A stretch of DNA of 64,000 bases from Chiridota heheva (lineage: Eukaryota; Echinodermata; Holothuroidea; Apodida; Chiridotidae), in the NCBI GenBank assembly GCA_020152595.1, contig JAIGNY010001587.1, positions 411,501 to 475,500 on the forward strand. The letters are read 5' to 3'. This document shows, in pieces, positions 1-13,488 of the stretch (its first letter is position 1; every line of letters begins with the position of its first letter). The notes under the pieces are model-generated. The model had not been told where the DNA came from and made no database searches. It saw only the letters and a program-made list of their open reading frames with translations. Position numbers and translations under genes: made by a program.

Positions 1-700
1 TTCTCATACTTTTGTTACGCCGACTTAAATCGTAAATTTGTAAAGCGCCATTGAATGTTCATACGTGTGCTATACCTGTTTACTGAGTTTCCATATAATC
101 TTAACCTATTCAGATTCAGGTAAGATTATAGTGTGAACGTGCACAGTGAGGTGAAGTTGGTGTACCGTATCCACGCTAACATTACTGTATCCACGCAAAG
201 AGCTTGTGTAGAAGCTCTTTGATCCACGCTAACAATTTCTTGAAGTTTCAGACCCGCATCCGGTAAGACTAGCCGCGTTCATTTCAAATAAAATTATTCT
301 CCTTCACTATCTCTTTGTGAATATTCAAATGTTTTTTTTAGTGTAGGCCTAATAGATATTTTCTGAAACAGTAAAAAAGTGTAAATTATGTCATTCTTTA
401 TATCACGTTTTACACCTGGCTATTACAATATCGGATTGGCAGCGGAAGTTTTCGTCTGCGTTCCTCAACGTTGCCAATTTACATGAGTTTTGTGAATAAA
501 AACAACGCCATAAATTTCTGAATCAGCAGTGCTGAAATTGATTGTAGCATAGTAAACATTAAAATAAAACCTTCAATAGATAGCACTTAATTTGAAGTCC
601 ATATTATCTTTCGTTTAATAAAATTTAAAATATAACTTTCAATTAAAAGATGGCGGATTTTGAGCTTGGAGTTTACAATATTAAACCTGTCGCGTCCTGA
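1..700. other. No gene recognised
   Basis: AT-rich unique-looking sequence. A short direct repeat of CTGTATCCACGC or ATCCACGCTAAC occurs three times at about 165-235. Nothing coding seen. Confidence 0.5.
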
Positions 701-985
701 AGGCCACGACAGATAAAAGAAACAAAATGGGGAAGAAACTATACACTTCAATATCTCATTCCGTTAAGGAGATGTTTATGTTTGAAGTTATGTCTTACCT
801 GTGTAGAAATGACTGGCGTAGTGAATCCACTTTTGAAAGCGGCGCCCTGATCCTTACTTTCTTAACAATTCTTAATGTATTTTAAAGAAGCTTGTTTTAA
901 CGTATTAATGGGCCTACTATTTGAATTATTTTCCCTCAAACTTTCTTCAGGTGTTAAATTGTAATTATCCACACTAGACGGGCCC
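700..985. mobile_element. Foldback-family half copy
   Basis: It matches the left half and centre of the family: AAGAAACAAAATGGGGAAGA, CCGTTAAGGAGATGTTTATG, TTACCTGTGTAGAAATGACT, and CCCTCAAACTTTCTTCAGGT. No coding potential seen. Confidence 0.6.
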
Positions 986-1014
986 GTAGCCACGGGAGGA
1001 GGGGGGGGGGTAAG

Positions 1015-1049
<35 letters not shown>

Positions 1050-1431
1050 CTTCCCCCATCCCCCCTCTCCCACCCAAACTAATGTAAGCCAAAAACTGTA
1101 GCATTCATAATAATTTGTAATAGCCCTATAATTTTGTTTAAATCACCTATACAGTTACTGAACAAACCTTAATTAACATATTACGTAGGGACGGATCTAG
1201 AGGAGGGGGGAGGGGGTGCATGGTTTCTGTTAATAATTCTTAGTTATGATTTTTGTACATTTTCTTCAAAAAGCTCGGGAAATTTCCTCTATTTTGGTGC
1301 AATTTTTCTTCGATTATTGGTAAATTTCCTTCAATGTTTGGGATATTCATTATTAATGTTTAGGAAATTTCTTTCATCTTCGCGCAACTTTTGGAAAATT
1401 TCCTTTATTTGGGGGAGAGAGAGAGAGAGTT

Positions 1432-1691
1432 GAACACACAATTACAATGACGGGGTCGTCGCCTGCGAATTCGGTTATGATAGTACAAATGCTATCACGA
1501 AACGCTTAATACGACCCGGACGAGAACACAGGTACGACGTACGGACAGACATAACATCGACAACCAAGTCAATGTCCACGGCCTTTGATAACCAGTTGTG
1601 GTGCACTGGCGTGTCTACCCGCCCCAGGATTGAACCCGGGGCCTCGTGGTCTGTAGACAGGTGTGATAACCGCTACACCACAGTAGGTAGA
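1432..1691 (-). mobile_element. tRNA-derived SINE copy
   Basis: Same family as 55993-56267. On the minus strand the head reads CTGTGGTGTAGCGGTTATCA and the B box GGTTCAATCC. The 72-aa ORF across it is not a gene. Confidence 0.88.
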
Positions 1692-1903
1692 TTAATTTGG
1701 GGGCAATTTTCCTTCCATTATCAAGTTTTTCGTATCAATTATCGTAAAATGTTGCCAAATTTTCCTTCAATTTCCAGTGATTTTGCCTGATTTTTCTTCA
1801 ATCATTTGTTAATAATTTCCCAATTTTCGCAATCGAAAGAAAACATAGGGAAGGCGAAATCCTTTCAGGGAATACCTTCTCTTTCTGCCCCCCTCTCCCC
1901 CAT

Positions 1904-1992
1904 CCTCCTCCGCTTATAAGACTCTGCTCCCCGCTTATAAGACTCTGCTCCCCGCTTATAAGACTGTACTCCCCACTTATAAAGACTCTGCA
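1904..1992. repeat. CCGCTTATAAGACTCTGCTCC repeat, four copies
   Basis: Four imperfect 21-22 bp copies next to C-rich low-complexity sequence. Confidence 0.85.
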
Positions 1993-2812
1993 CCCTTCCT
2001 TTGCTGTCCTATTATAACAATGACTAAAACTGCTCAGAAATCAACTTAACAGATCATGCCTGGTTTGGTTAAGTTTGGCCCCCCTGACATTTTATCTTGG
2101 CTCCGCCCCTGATATTATATATGATAGCTGTCTTGAAATTTCTACATGCCTGATAGGGTATTATAATACAAGAGTAACCCGTATTCGTTAAAAAAAAGTA
2201 AGTAAGAGAAAGTAGCAATCATTTCAATTTCTCCCAAAAAATGTTAAGCTGGCTACGGGCCCCGACGCTAGATTATGTTGTAGGCCTACTTCTTTCCTGA
2301 CCTATCCAATAGTTTCTTAGGCAGAAAATCGCAGAAACAAATATGATGATACATAAAGACTTCTGGGATCTGAGGATATGACGTCACAGCTAGTCTGATT
2401 TAGTTTTTGCGGAATCTGATTTTTGAATGCTTCCTTTGAAGTCCTTTTTCATACAAGATGCAGATCCCTGACCCCAAAAGTAATCCTTTAAGAACATTGC
2501 TTTATTCGTAAAAAAGAAGAAAAGGAAAACAAAAAAGGTTGAGCGATGATGAGATTGCCTAATTGGATGTGAAACTGCCATGGACAGATGGATTGGGGGA
2601 ATGAATTTAATTATCCAGAGGCGCCTCAAGCAATGGCATAGCCACAGGAAGGAGGAGGGGTGGGGGGGTCCGGAAATCCCGCCCCCACTTTTTAAATAGT
2701 TGAAATAATCTTTTTTTTTAAATAAATATTGTTTCATTTAAAAAACAAAATTGCCTTTAGACTGTTAGAAGTGGGCTAAATTTTAGCACTCTTCTTGGGA
2801 TGAATCTAGGAC

Positions 2813-3091
2813 CTTCTCGACGACGGGTGAACCGACACAATTACAATGACAGAGTCGTCGCCTGCGTATTCGGTTATGATAGTAACAATGCTATCACGAA
2901 ACGCTTAATACGACCCGGACGAAAACACATGTACGACGTACAGACAGGCATAACATCGACAATCAAGTCAATGTCCACGGCCTTTGATAACCAGTTGTTG
3001 TGGACTGGCGTGTCTACCCAACCAAGTTTGAACCCAGGGCCTCGTGGTCTGTAGACAAGTATGATAACCGCTACAAGACAGTAGATAGACT
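2813..3091 (-). mobile_element. tRNA-derived SINE copy with CGTCG tail remnant
   Basis: It matches the same family throughout. The 3' tail appears on the plus strand as TCGACGACGG at the left end. The A-box region is mutated (TACAAGACAG on the plus strand), so it is probably transcriptionally dead. Confidence 0.85.
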
Positions 3092-4940
3092 AATAGACAA
3101 ATAGATCTGGTGGCAAAACTTCCACCGGGGGTTGAGCGTTGGGCTTACCCCCCTCCCCCCTTCCCAACCTGAAGCTCAACGTTCAACCAACATGTACATC
3201 CTAAATACAAGGATTTTAAGAACAAAATAATCATAGTGCGTCGTGTGCGTGTGAGATTATCGGATCCCCTCATTCCCGGTCATGGTGATCCCCTTATTCC
3301 CGGTATAATCTCACTGTCCACATTTTCTGTTCATGCTTTCAGTCACTAACTCCCGGGACCCCTATATCTGGGTTTGTAACGGAACCCACAATTATACTCT
3401 CGGTAGCTATTGATCATAACAATCATGCTTTCGGCAGTTCGGTAGCTATTGACAACAAAATACGATGATACTACCGCAGTGGCATTTTCTCTTTTGTAAT
3501 TCGGAAAATTTCGGGATGATTTCGCTTCACCGACATGTCATCCCACATGTCGCTTGGAAAGAAAGGGTGTCAGCCATGCATCATATGCCATATTGATGTC
3601 GCCGAAGTAGGTATATACGATCCATGATATAGGAGCAAAGAGATAGGCTCACTCCTCCACCAAACACCCACACCCACACGCACGCACACCCACCCACCCC
3701 CACTCACCCCCATCCACACCCCACACACTCATGCACCCTCCCCCACCCCACCACCCCACCCCCCACTCACAATTTTAAAATCCTTTCTACGGACCTGTAA
3801 AGGTTTTCCCTATGTCGAAATAAATACATGATCTTAATTTTGGGAAAGAATAAAGTCTGTTGATGTTGTCCTTCTCCCATAAAGGTGTTACCTCTTGTCT
3901 TGAATTGACACCTCGGTCCTCTCTTGCTCCTTGGGCGATATTTCATTATTCTTGTTTATTCTCACCATGTTGTTTGTAAATGAAAAATGATTGATAACAA
4001 AAAATGATACATAACAAAAAATGATACATCCGCATCCAATTATTTTGTTAGTGTTAACACTGACTGCACTGAGAGAATGACACTTTCAAAGCTTTTTGAC
4101 CTGCTTGGGAATGCAGTGGTACATGAATTTGGGAGTCTCAGTGTTCGGAACGAGAAATGCCGGGTTCGATTCCCAGCCGAGCAGCTGTGTTGTGTCTTTG
4201 TGTGAGAAGTCACTTCATCCCGCTTGCTTTAGCACCACTCATGCTGTGAAAATGAGCAGCAACATAGTCACATAATAGGGGAGTTAACCTGAAATGGACA
4301 GGACAGCTGGGGTTCAATAGCGACGCCACGGAGTGGGGTGGGGGAAAAAAGGGAAGGGTGGGAGGGGGACAATATTTCCGCCACTTCTCGGCAAGATGGA
4401 ATTGTTTAATTCGTCCAAATTCGTGGAGAAACTGTCTGTGGGGAGTACATAATCTACTAAAAGTTTAAAGCAGAATCACTTGTACTGTTAATGGATATTG
4501 GGACAGGAAACAATTCAATCAATTTACTTTCGTATGACAAAGGCGTGATCCCACAAAACGTTTTTGGCCACCCCCGCCCCTTCCAGCTAGTGGTGCCTGG
4601 CGTCGCCATTGCTGGGTCATATCCTCTCATCCACTTGCGCCAGGAAAATTATAAGCAACGGCCCTATATGCAGATATCAGCCCTAGTGGCTCTGATGGAT
4701 TAACTGACCTGTTAACTCTGGGCTATTTCTAAAGGAATTTTCACTGATGGGTTAATAATGGCAAAAATGGCATCGGAAGACAGTGAATCCCTAAAGTAGA
4801 AGCAGTACCACCGGGTAGGAGAGACAGATCCTCCACTTACAGTGGTGTAGCCAGCATGAAAAAAGTGAGGGGGTCCGAGAAGGTCCTAGACCCCCCTCTC
4901 AAGACGAAGTGTTGAATTTAGGATATTAATGAAGGAAATT
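3092..4940. other. No gene recognised
   Basis: It contains the C/A tract and a possible degenerate tRNA-derived SINE near 4110-4270 (B-box-like GGTTCGATTCCCAG). Fragments of a repeat with TGGTGTAGCCAGCAT and GAGGGGGTCCGAGAAGG motifs lie near 4840-4900. A 70-codon plus frame at 4491 has no family resemblance. Confidence 0.5.
3655..3772. repeat. C/A-rich low-complexity tract
   Basis: Almost pure CCCCAC/CACACC sequence on the plus strand. No coding features. Confidence 0.85.
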
Positions 4941-5174
<234 letters not shown>

Positions 5175-5574
5175 CAAGATTTTGACAATTTTTGACAATG
5201 TCAATTTTGTGACAATTGTGTGTATGTGTGTGTGGGGAGGGTGGAGGGGGTTGGGGAGGGGTGGAGGTGGGGAGGTGGGGGTGGTCCGGACGCCTATTCC
5301 CCTCGTGGCTACGCCACTGTCCACTTATAATGTCAATAATGACAACAAATTGATAAGAATACCTCTTGAAACTTGACTTTCCCCACAAATCATATAAAAA
5401 TTGCTTTCCACAATTTCCAGCGAGCAAAGTGAATTTTTTCCACCACCACCACCATGCAAAGTGGTTGATGGGCTATATGTAATAACGCGGTTTAGGCCCT
5501 GCGAAATGACTGGTCGGTCATAAGCAAACAATAGTTCAATATTTCGAAATAAAGGCCCACTAGTCCGAAAGTTC

Positions 5575-5650
5575 AAAAGTCCAAAAAAAAAAAAAACACT
5601 AGTCCGAAGGTTCACTAGTCCGAAGGTTCACTAGTCCGAAGGCCAATAGT
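5575..5650. repeat. Short ACTAGTCCGAAGGTTC tandem repeat
   Basis: Four to five copies of a 17-bp unit interrupted by an A tract. Confidence 0.8.
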
Positions 5651-5877
5651 CCCAATTTAAATTGCTTTACATTCTATCAAAATCATGAAAGTAGCTAGAG
5701 ATGCACCCCCTCCCCCCCCCCCCTACCCCCTTTTGATTTTTCCTCATTTCGTGGACGAGATACAGCCCTGTCTGTGGCTGAATTCCCACGGATGGAATTG
5801 TTGCGCTCTTAACTGACAAGGATGTACGAGTGCAGTAGTTGGTCGGGATCACGGTTGGCAGTCTGTTGATAAAGGTC

Positions 5878-6363
5878 TATGGATGGGTAGCAACGCATAT
5901 GCATGGGTAGCAACGCATATGGATGGGTAGCAACGTATATGGATGGGTCAGTGGGTAGCAACGTATATGGATGGGTAGCAACGTAAATGGATGGGTCAGT
6001 GGGTAGCAACGTATATGGATGGGTAGCAACACATATGGATGGGTAGCAACGTATATGGATGGGTAGCAACGTATATGGATGGGTCAGTGGGTAGCAACGT
6101 ATATGGATGGGTAGCAACATATATGGATGGGTAGCAACGCATATGCATGGGTAGCAACGCATATGGATGGGTAGCAACGTATATGGATGGATAGCAACGC
6201 ATATGCATGGGTAGCAACGCATATGGATAGGTAGCAACGTATATGGATGGGTAGCAACGCATATGGATGGGTAGCAACGCATATGGATGGGTAGCAACGT
6301 ATATGGATGGGTAGCAACGCATATGGATGGGTAGCAACGCATATGGATGGGTAGCAACGCATT
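5878..6363. repeat. 20-bp minisatellite (TATGGATGGGTAGCAACGCA)
   Basis: About 24 copies; three are extended by TCAGTGGGTAGCAACG. The 199-aa and 113-aa antisense ORFs are translations of the repeat and not genes. Confidence 0.95.
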
Positions 6364-6419
6364 GAGCTTAAATAGAGAATCTCGTCTCCGTAAAATTGCG
6401 ATATTCATATCTTTTATGT

Positions 6420-7514
6420 CACATCCGGTAGTGGATCTGTTTTAATTAAGTGCGTACTATGTGTGTATGTACAGTGTGCTAGTCACTTCCGCGGCGTTTA
6501 TTGATTGGTTGTGGGTATTTGCATATGACCAATCAGAAGTGTTGACTTTTATTGTAATTTACTATCCATGTTAACACAATATTTGGCCTTAAATTGGAAG
6601 AAAAATTCATGTAAACCATGAAAATGGCAAATAGTTTTTTTAAAATCTAAGAATTAGTCATTTTGAATTTTCAAACCTTATTCTTATTGAAAATTAGTGA
6701 CATCACATCAAGAAAACAGATGCATTTCCTTATTAAAAGAGCTAGTGGCCGAAAAGTAAGGGTGTTAGTTTTTGCCAAAGTATCATGTAGGTTTTAACCA
6801 ATTCATAAGTCGATAGGAAAACACGTAAAAATGTAGAGTATTCTGGTCGAGTTTTAGTAGCGTTTATGATATTCCGTATTGCTGGGGGAAAGAAAGGTAT
6901 TACATTTCTAATATCATGAGACACCTTCACTTGTCGTCAGCCAGCTTCTTTAACCTAAATGTTTTTCAATCCTCCACCACCGTGAATTGTATGAGAGCAG
7001 TTTTTAATGTACATTATTGGAAATGCATTCAGGCATAGCAATGAATAAACCTGCCCTCATTGCCTGCACCCTTTCCCTTCTACATTTTGTTCGTAAAAGC
7101 AAACTTTAAATAACCATCTTGCCTTCTTGTCACACTGATTACAGTTCCCCAATAAACAAAGATGCAGCGACACCACTGGTTGTATTGATATTTCCTTTGT
7201 TAAGTGCTATCAAAAATAAAATGCCCTTAATGCCTTATGAATTGCCCCTTTGGTCAGCAGGTCAGTGACACCCGCCCCTTTCTGAATCATTCTAGGGGTT
7301 TAGTTTGGAAGTTAGTTTTTGTTCACTCATGGGAATTATTTGCACGTTGACAGTGAAAGCCAAAATAGTGCCAGAGAGATTACGTTTAAAAAAAAAAAAA
7401 AACTTGAGAGGCACAATTGTTGCAATCCACTAAGCCAAAAGGAGTAAAATCCAGCAAGTTGGAGGAAACAAGTAACTTATAAAGGAATAATCTGTTGTAC
7501 ATGAATGTTTGCTT
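6420..7514. other. No gene recognised
   Basis: AT-rich sequence with only short ORFs and no repeats apparent by eye, apart from an A tract near 7388. Confidence 0.5.
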
Positions 7515-7770
7515 GTTGCGGTTTAATGACAACAGCCAGTAAATGTGCCTCGAGGGTATTAGAAAACCATGGTACTAGAATTAAATGCAAGTAGATGATA
7601 GGTTTTTTAGAAAGGGAAAATGGAGGTTTGAGAGGAGGAAGGAATGGTAAGGGGAGGAAGATGAGAGGGAGGGGAAGATGGTGGTAAGAATGAGAAAGGG
7701 AAGGTAAATTATATAGAATGGGATAAGTTACTGAGCTAATGATAATAGAGGACATTTTTCTCAAAGAGAT
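7515..7770 (-). mobile_element. Diverged LINE 3' UTR fragment
   Basis: GTTTGCTTGTTGCGGTTTAA, GTAAATGTGCCTCGAGGGTA and the following purine-rich AGGAAGGAATGGTAAGGGGA tract are arranged as in 51757-52350. Identity is low, so this is tentative. Confidence 0.4.
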
Positions 7771-8364
7771 CTAAGATGGAGATGAAGGGGCTAAGAGTGG
7801 TTCTAAAATGGGAGTACAATAAACAGAAGAGTACATGTTTGACATTGCAGGGACAAAAGTTTTCAGATATGAAGTTATCTTTTAATCGCCTTATGTTCAC
7901 CCTACCCTGTTGGCGTCACTGGCAATGCACTACACCACTACCAAATCCAGCTAAGCCCTTCACAAACAAATAAATACACTGTCAATCGAAAGTTCTTTTA
8001 ATCTCACATCATTGCATTTATTAATGAATGTACAATAACATTGATAGAGTTTCCATTTTCATAACTTGATATACAATAAAACAAAAATGGAAGAAACAAA
8101 ACATGCAAACACAAAATCCAAAACTGAATACATTTTTCTTCGCATAGATTCTACCTTCCAGAACTCTAGCAGTACTTCAGGAGGCCATTTAAGCTCTCTA
8201 TCAATGTGTATTTTAAGAGTATTAAGCAGGTGCTGAAGGAGTACATAAACAATAAACAGAAAACTTATCAAAGTTATAACCTCACATCTGATACAGTTTA
8301 AGAGGCCAACTATCCACTCAAATTAAAGAATTAGTGCAATGGTCACGCAAGTTAAAGAATTAGT

Positions 8365-8690
8365 GCAATGGTCACGCAAGTTCATCTTATATGAAAGAGG
8401 ACTTTAGATGAAACAAAATGGAGAAGAAAAAATGTAATCTTTATTCTGTCAAATAGATAAGTTCTGTATTATTTGGTAAAAATGTCTGAAATAAGACTAG
8501 TTGTGATATCACATTATATTACATTCATGTCTGCATGTATTCTATCATAATTTTTCCAGCGAACTTGTGGCTTAAAAACAATTGGATATGTTAGGAAAGT
8601 AGTCAAACAGAACCTAGTAAGGGTCATTATAATTTATCACCTGAAGAAAGTTTGAGGAAATATTGCCACTGAACTAATCCTTTAAACTGA
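8365..8690. mobile_element. Foldback-family copy, partial
   Basis: It contains TATGAAAGAGGACTTTAGAT and AAACAAAATGGAGAAGAA, then TATGTTAGGAAAGTAGTCAA near the right side. The start has a duplicated 35-bp segment (TTAAAGAATTAGTGCAATGG twice from about 8322). Confidence 0.6.
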
Positions 8691-8744
8691 AATCCTTCCA
8701 GAGCCATGACCTCCAATAAGGCACCATGGTACTTACCCTCAGTT

Positions 8745-8945
8745 TCTGTGTTGCAAGCAAATCATTTACAGTGACTCTCCCTGGGACACCAGTCCAGGCA
8801 ACTCCCCAGTACTATTGGTACTCATTTCTAACTGAGTAGACTGAAGCATGCTGGGATATTGTCTTGCTCAAGGATACAATGTAGGACTTATACCAGGGAT
8901 TGAACCCGGTGCCTTACGGATGGATATAAGTCTCTTAACCACTTA
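8745..8945 (-). mobile_element. tRNA-derived SINE, second family
   Basis: On the minus strand it starts with CTAAGTGGTTAAGAGACTTA (A-box region) and GGGTTCAATCCCTGG (B box). The plus strand then shows CTTGCTCAAGGATACAATGT and GGGACACCAGTCCAGGC. The same core recurs at 21860-22086. Confidence 0.7.
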
Positions 8946-11304
8946 GAACAAATGTTTAAAAGATCTGGTGACCAGTGGACTGCAGAGGTTGCACAAATTA
9001 CACATCAAATCAAGAGATTAAGAATATAATCACTTTGTTTATCACTTAAGGGGATTAACTTGAATTGTCATTTGGAACTTAATCCCTTCCTGTTAGCCCT
9101 TTTGGAAACTGGTAATATAGAAGTACATCTTTTGCCCCATTATGCCAAATCCTCGCTAAAAATTTTTCAGTCTTTCTACCCCAAGAACCTCCATTTCGGC
9201 AGGTATAACTTTTAGATTCTCCTAGAAGCAATCAAGAAACCCACCACATATAGTACAGTGATTTTATGCATCAGATATTACACTCCTTATCATCTATATG
9301 CATTATGCATACAATGGAACTTATTGTGAAGAACCAGGTATTGTGGATAGGGTTACTGCAAAGCCAGGACATGCATGTAATGTGGGGCTGAGGATTTATT
9401 TTGACTTTTGAAAGGATGTTTTCATCAGTGAGTTATAAACACTGGTGAGTTTGGGTGCAATAGACTGAAAATTGAGTTTAGAGTTATTCATCATGCACAA
9501 CATTGCAACATTCCTTCCTTTTAGATAATCATAACAAACTCCTTATTATCTTAAGAACCTGACTTGGCATGCACCAAAATGTGTATTGAATCAATAACCA
9601 CTTTCTTTTTTGACCGTTTAGCTGATGCTCTAGTATAACAGGAAACCTTTGGTATAATTAAACACCTACATTAAATAATGCGGTAGAAGCAGGGCTCTTA
9701 AAAATACAACATTTTGTTTTCCAAGTTCGAGCAAGATTTAAAGGTCCATGTGCGCTCACAATCAACATAACTTAGATCATAGATTATCTATCAAAACTCA
9801 TGAAGCGCCAAGAAATTGTATGGAATTTTCACTCCAAAATGTTACTTCAGAAATCATGAAGTGTATACATTGATAGAAAGTTTTGAAAAGCAATCTTGAC
9901 ACCATATCCCAGACAAGGAAGTCGTACAACCTACATTATACTTCTCAAGATGAAGTTCTTAAGATTTGTCAACAACTCCAAAGCCTCTGATTGTACTTTT
10001 CCAAATCCTTGCTGTATATACCCACCAGTAAAATCAAAAGAATGCATCAAGTTCCTAAGTCGCCACAAACTGATTCATATGACCCAGAACGTGGATGGAT
10101 ATCAAGCAATCTTGGGATAAATACTCCTTATGGGGATGCTGATGATTTCCTACCAGATAATGTTTCCTGTTGTAAAATTCACTAATACCCTCGACGGACT
10201 TCAGAATGATATAAAAACATTATGCACAGCCAAAGTGCCAGAATATAAGCAATTCGTTTCAAGTGTTCTCAAGTGGGGCTTAAATTTCTTACAAGATCCT
10301 TAAGTGAATAAACCCTTCGGTAAAAAGATCATACTTAATAAAGGTGACATAATTTAAAATGATATGCAATAAATATGGGAAAAGAATGAGCTGTATTATG
10401 TATGTGTTGTTGTTTGAACCTCTTTACACACCAAAGCACAAAGAATGGATTCACTTTGTGCCAATCTACCCTACTTAATCTATGTCCACATCAGAGATGC
10501 CAATCTACCCTACTTAATCTATGTCCACATCAAAGGGGCTACTTTGGTTCCATTGTGGGACATAAAATAGTTGCAACTAGCAGATAAACGCAAAACCATA
10601 TCACATGGCATTTTACCGAAGGACATCAATCTAAAATGTTATTTCAATACAAAGCAGTAAACCATTAAGCTACCTAATGAATTAACTTGTATTCCAATCT
10701 TCAAGCCTAACTTGCATTCACAGTAATTACTTTTTTTTCAACAAGCATTCAGCAGATTACATTTTGTTTCACAAAAGTCCACATTTCATTTAATTAAGAG
10801 ATTTTCATAGTAAAGCACTTTGACTAATCACTAAGGCCCCAAAATAAATACAATGTGCATACAATCCTAACAGTAGATTTAACATACAATGGGAGGAAAG
10901 TAATCATTAAAGTAGACAAAATCTGACATAACCTTATTTCAAATGATGGAAATAAAAATAAATCTTCTGACCAAGTTTTATACCTCCTGTAGCAATTTAA
11001 AACATTTTTCTAATTATTGAAAACTTTTAAACCCAAGGGAGCTGCCATTTTGATTTTAAAACATGCAGAAAATGGGTGTCATCAACCCAGCAGAATATGA
11101 CGGAATGCCTGGTATGTTTTTTAGAATTTATCTGAAGTTTTCTGGCTTATAAAAAATTGTTTTTGTTTCGAAAGGTTTAAGGACAGTTTTGTGTACACAT
11201 AAAATTAAGTTAAACAATTTTGTTACATCATTTTGCGATAAAACCTATAAGATATTTTATAAAGAAATACATTATAATCCGTCCCTGTTGGGGAAATAGT
11301 GTCA
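8946..11304. other. No gene recognised
   Basis: Two overlapping plus-strand frames at 9896-10185 (74 and 64 codons) are the only moderately sized ones. Neither resembles a known family and no paired splice sites stand out. The rest is AT-rich. Confidence 0.45.
10468..10536. repeat. 39-bp tandem duplication
   Basis: CAATCTACCCTACTTAATCT followed by ATGTCCACATCA occurs twice back to back with a small spacer. Confidence 0.9.
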
Positions 11305-11480
11305 TCTTGTACAAGATTTTAATACAGAATTGAACAAAATGGCAATCTCCATGTGTCGACTTCAAACATGAATAACTTGAGATAGGAATAGGAATTTGAT
11401 TTGTTGTGTTTGGCAGTTGGTTTGGATGTTACTCCTCTATCACATGAATTAAGGATTGTACCAGTCTCTTTTAAAATTGT
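11305..11480 (+). repeat. Interspersed repeat shared with 32060-32235
   Basis: The segment from CAAGATTTTAATACAGAATT through ATAACTTGAGATA to TCTCTTTTAA is recognisable at 32060-32235 in direct orientation. Diverged and non-coding. Confidence 0.6.
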
Positions 11481-11901
11481 GGTGCAGAAAAAAAAAAGTA
11501 TATATCATTTAAGCCCCCATGCAGTAACTCATCAGCAAATAGCATTCATACATAAATATCTTAAATGACATTATTTGTCAAACTGGTTGTCTGGTTAAAT
11601 CAATATTGATGGAGCTTGTTCTAAACTCAATAATGACACTATTCACATACACAATCATTTGTTTTTTACTAATTAATAGATAATCAAACATTCTTTGGAT
11701 AGCCTCTCATTATTTTGTATGAAATTGTTTATATTGTTCATTTTTATTTTGTATGGGATTGTTCATCAGCAATTTCATAGTAATCATTACAATCTAAAAT
11801 CATGAATATTTAACATTTCAAAAATATAAATCCTACAAATTACCCAGGTTTAAATACTTCTTTTATTTAATGAAAGGAAAAGTATTTAAAACTACACCCT
11901 C

Positions 11902-13488
11902 ATCATCAATCCATAACCCATCCATGACCCACACATCATCAATCCATAACCCACACATCATCACCGATCCGTAACCCATCCATCATCACCAATCCATGAC
12001 CCACACATCATCATCAATCCATTACCCACACATCATCATCAATCCATAACCCATCCATCATCATCAATCCATAACCCACACATCATCATTAATCCATAAC
12101 CCACACATCATCACCAATCCATAACCCACACATCATCATCAATCCATACATCATCATCAATCCATACATCATCATCAATCCATACATCATCATCAATCCA
12201 TAACCCACATCATCATCAATCCAAAACCCATACATTATCATCAATCCATAACCCATTCATCATCATCAATCCAAACCCATACATCATTGCCAATCCTAAC
12301 CCATCCATCCATAACCCACACATCATCATCAATCCATAACCCATACATCATCATCAATCCATTACCCATACATCATCATCAATCCATTACCCATACATTA
12401 TCATCAATCTATAACCCACACATCATCATCAATCCATAACCCACACATCATCACCAATCCATAACCCACACATCATCATCAATCCATAACCCATACATCA
12501 TCATCAATCCATAACCCATATATCATCATCAATCCATAACCCACACATCATCATCAATCCATAACCCACACATCATCATCAATCCATAACCATACATCAT
12601 CATCAATCCATAACCCACACATCATCACCAATCCATAACCCATACATCATCATCAATCCATTACCCATACATTATCATCAATCCATAACCCATACATCAT
12701 CATCAATCCATAACCCATCCATCATCATCAATCCATAACCCACACATCATCATCAATCCATAACCATACATCATCATCAATCCATTACCCATACATCATC
12801 ATCAATCCATAACCCACACATCATCATCAATCCATAACCCACACATCATCATCAATCCATACTTCATTATTAATCCATAACCCATCCATCATCATCAATC
12901 CATAACCCACACATCATCACAAATCCATAACCCATACATCATCACCAATCCATTACCCACACATCATCATCAATCCATAACCCACACATCATCATCAATC
13001 CATAACCCACACATCATCACCAATCCATAACCCACACATCATCACCAATCCATGACCCACACATCATCACCAATCCATAACCCCACATCATCATCAATCC
13101 ATTACCCATACATCATCATCAATCCATAACCCACACATCATCAATCCATTACCCATACATCATCATCAATCCATAACCCACACATCATCATCAATCCATA
13201 ACCCATACATCATCATCAATCCATTACCCATACATCATCATCAATCCATAACCCACACATCATCATCAATCTATAACCCACACATCATCATCAATCCATA
13301 CATCATCATCAATCCATACATCATCATCAATCCATACATCATCATCAATCCATACATCATCATCAATCCATATATCATCATCAATCCATACATCATCATC
13401 AATCCATACATCATCATCAATCCATACATCAATCCATAATCCATACATCAATCCATACATCATCATCAATCCATTACCCACACATTAT
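11902..13488. repeat. 25-bp minisatellite, about 1.6 kb
   Basis: The unit ATCATCATCAATCCATAACC followed by CACAC is repeated about 60 times, with CATACATC and CATCCATC variants. The 13280-13430 stretch has collapsed to an 18-bp unit (ATACATCATCATCAATCC). This is the largest satellite in the window. It lies outside the recognised gene. Confidence 0.96.

Noticed and set aside
1572..1790. 72-codon ORF and similar ones at 2800, 24722 and 56024
   Set aside because: They fall on SINE copies in both orientations.
5809..6408. 199-codon and overlapping 113/92-codon ORFs
   Set aside because: They translate the 20-bp minisatellite (HPYALLPIHMRCY repeats) in several frames; 20 bp units rotate through all frames and no domain is present.
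9896..10185. Two overlapping plus-strand ORFs
   Set aside because: No homology recognised, no splice context and no composition shift; length is within chance for this window.
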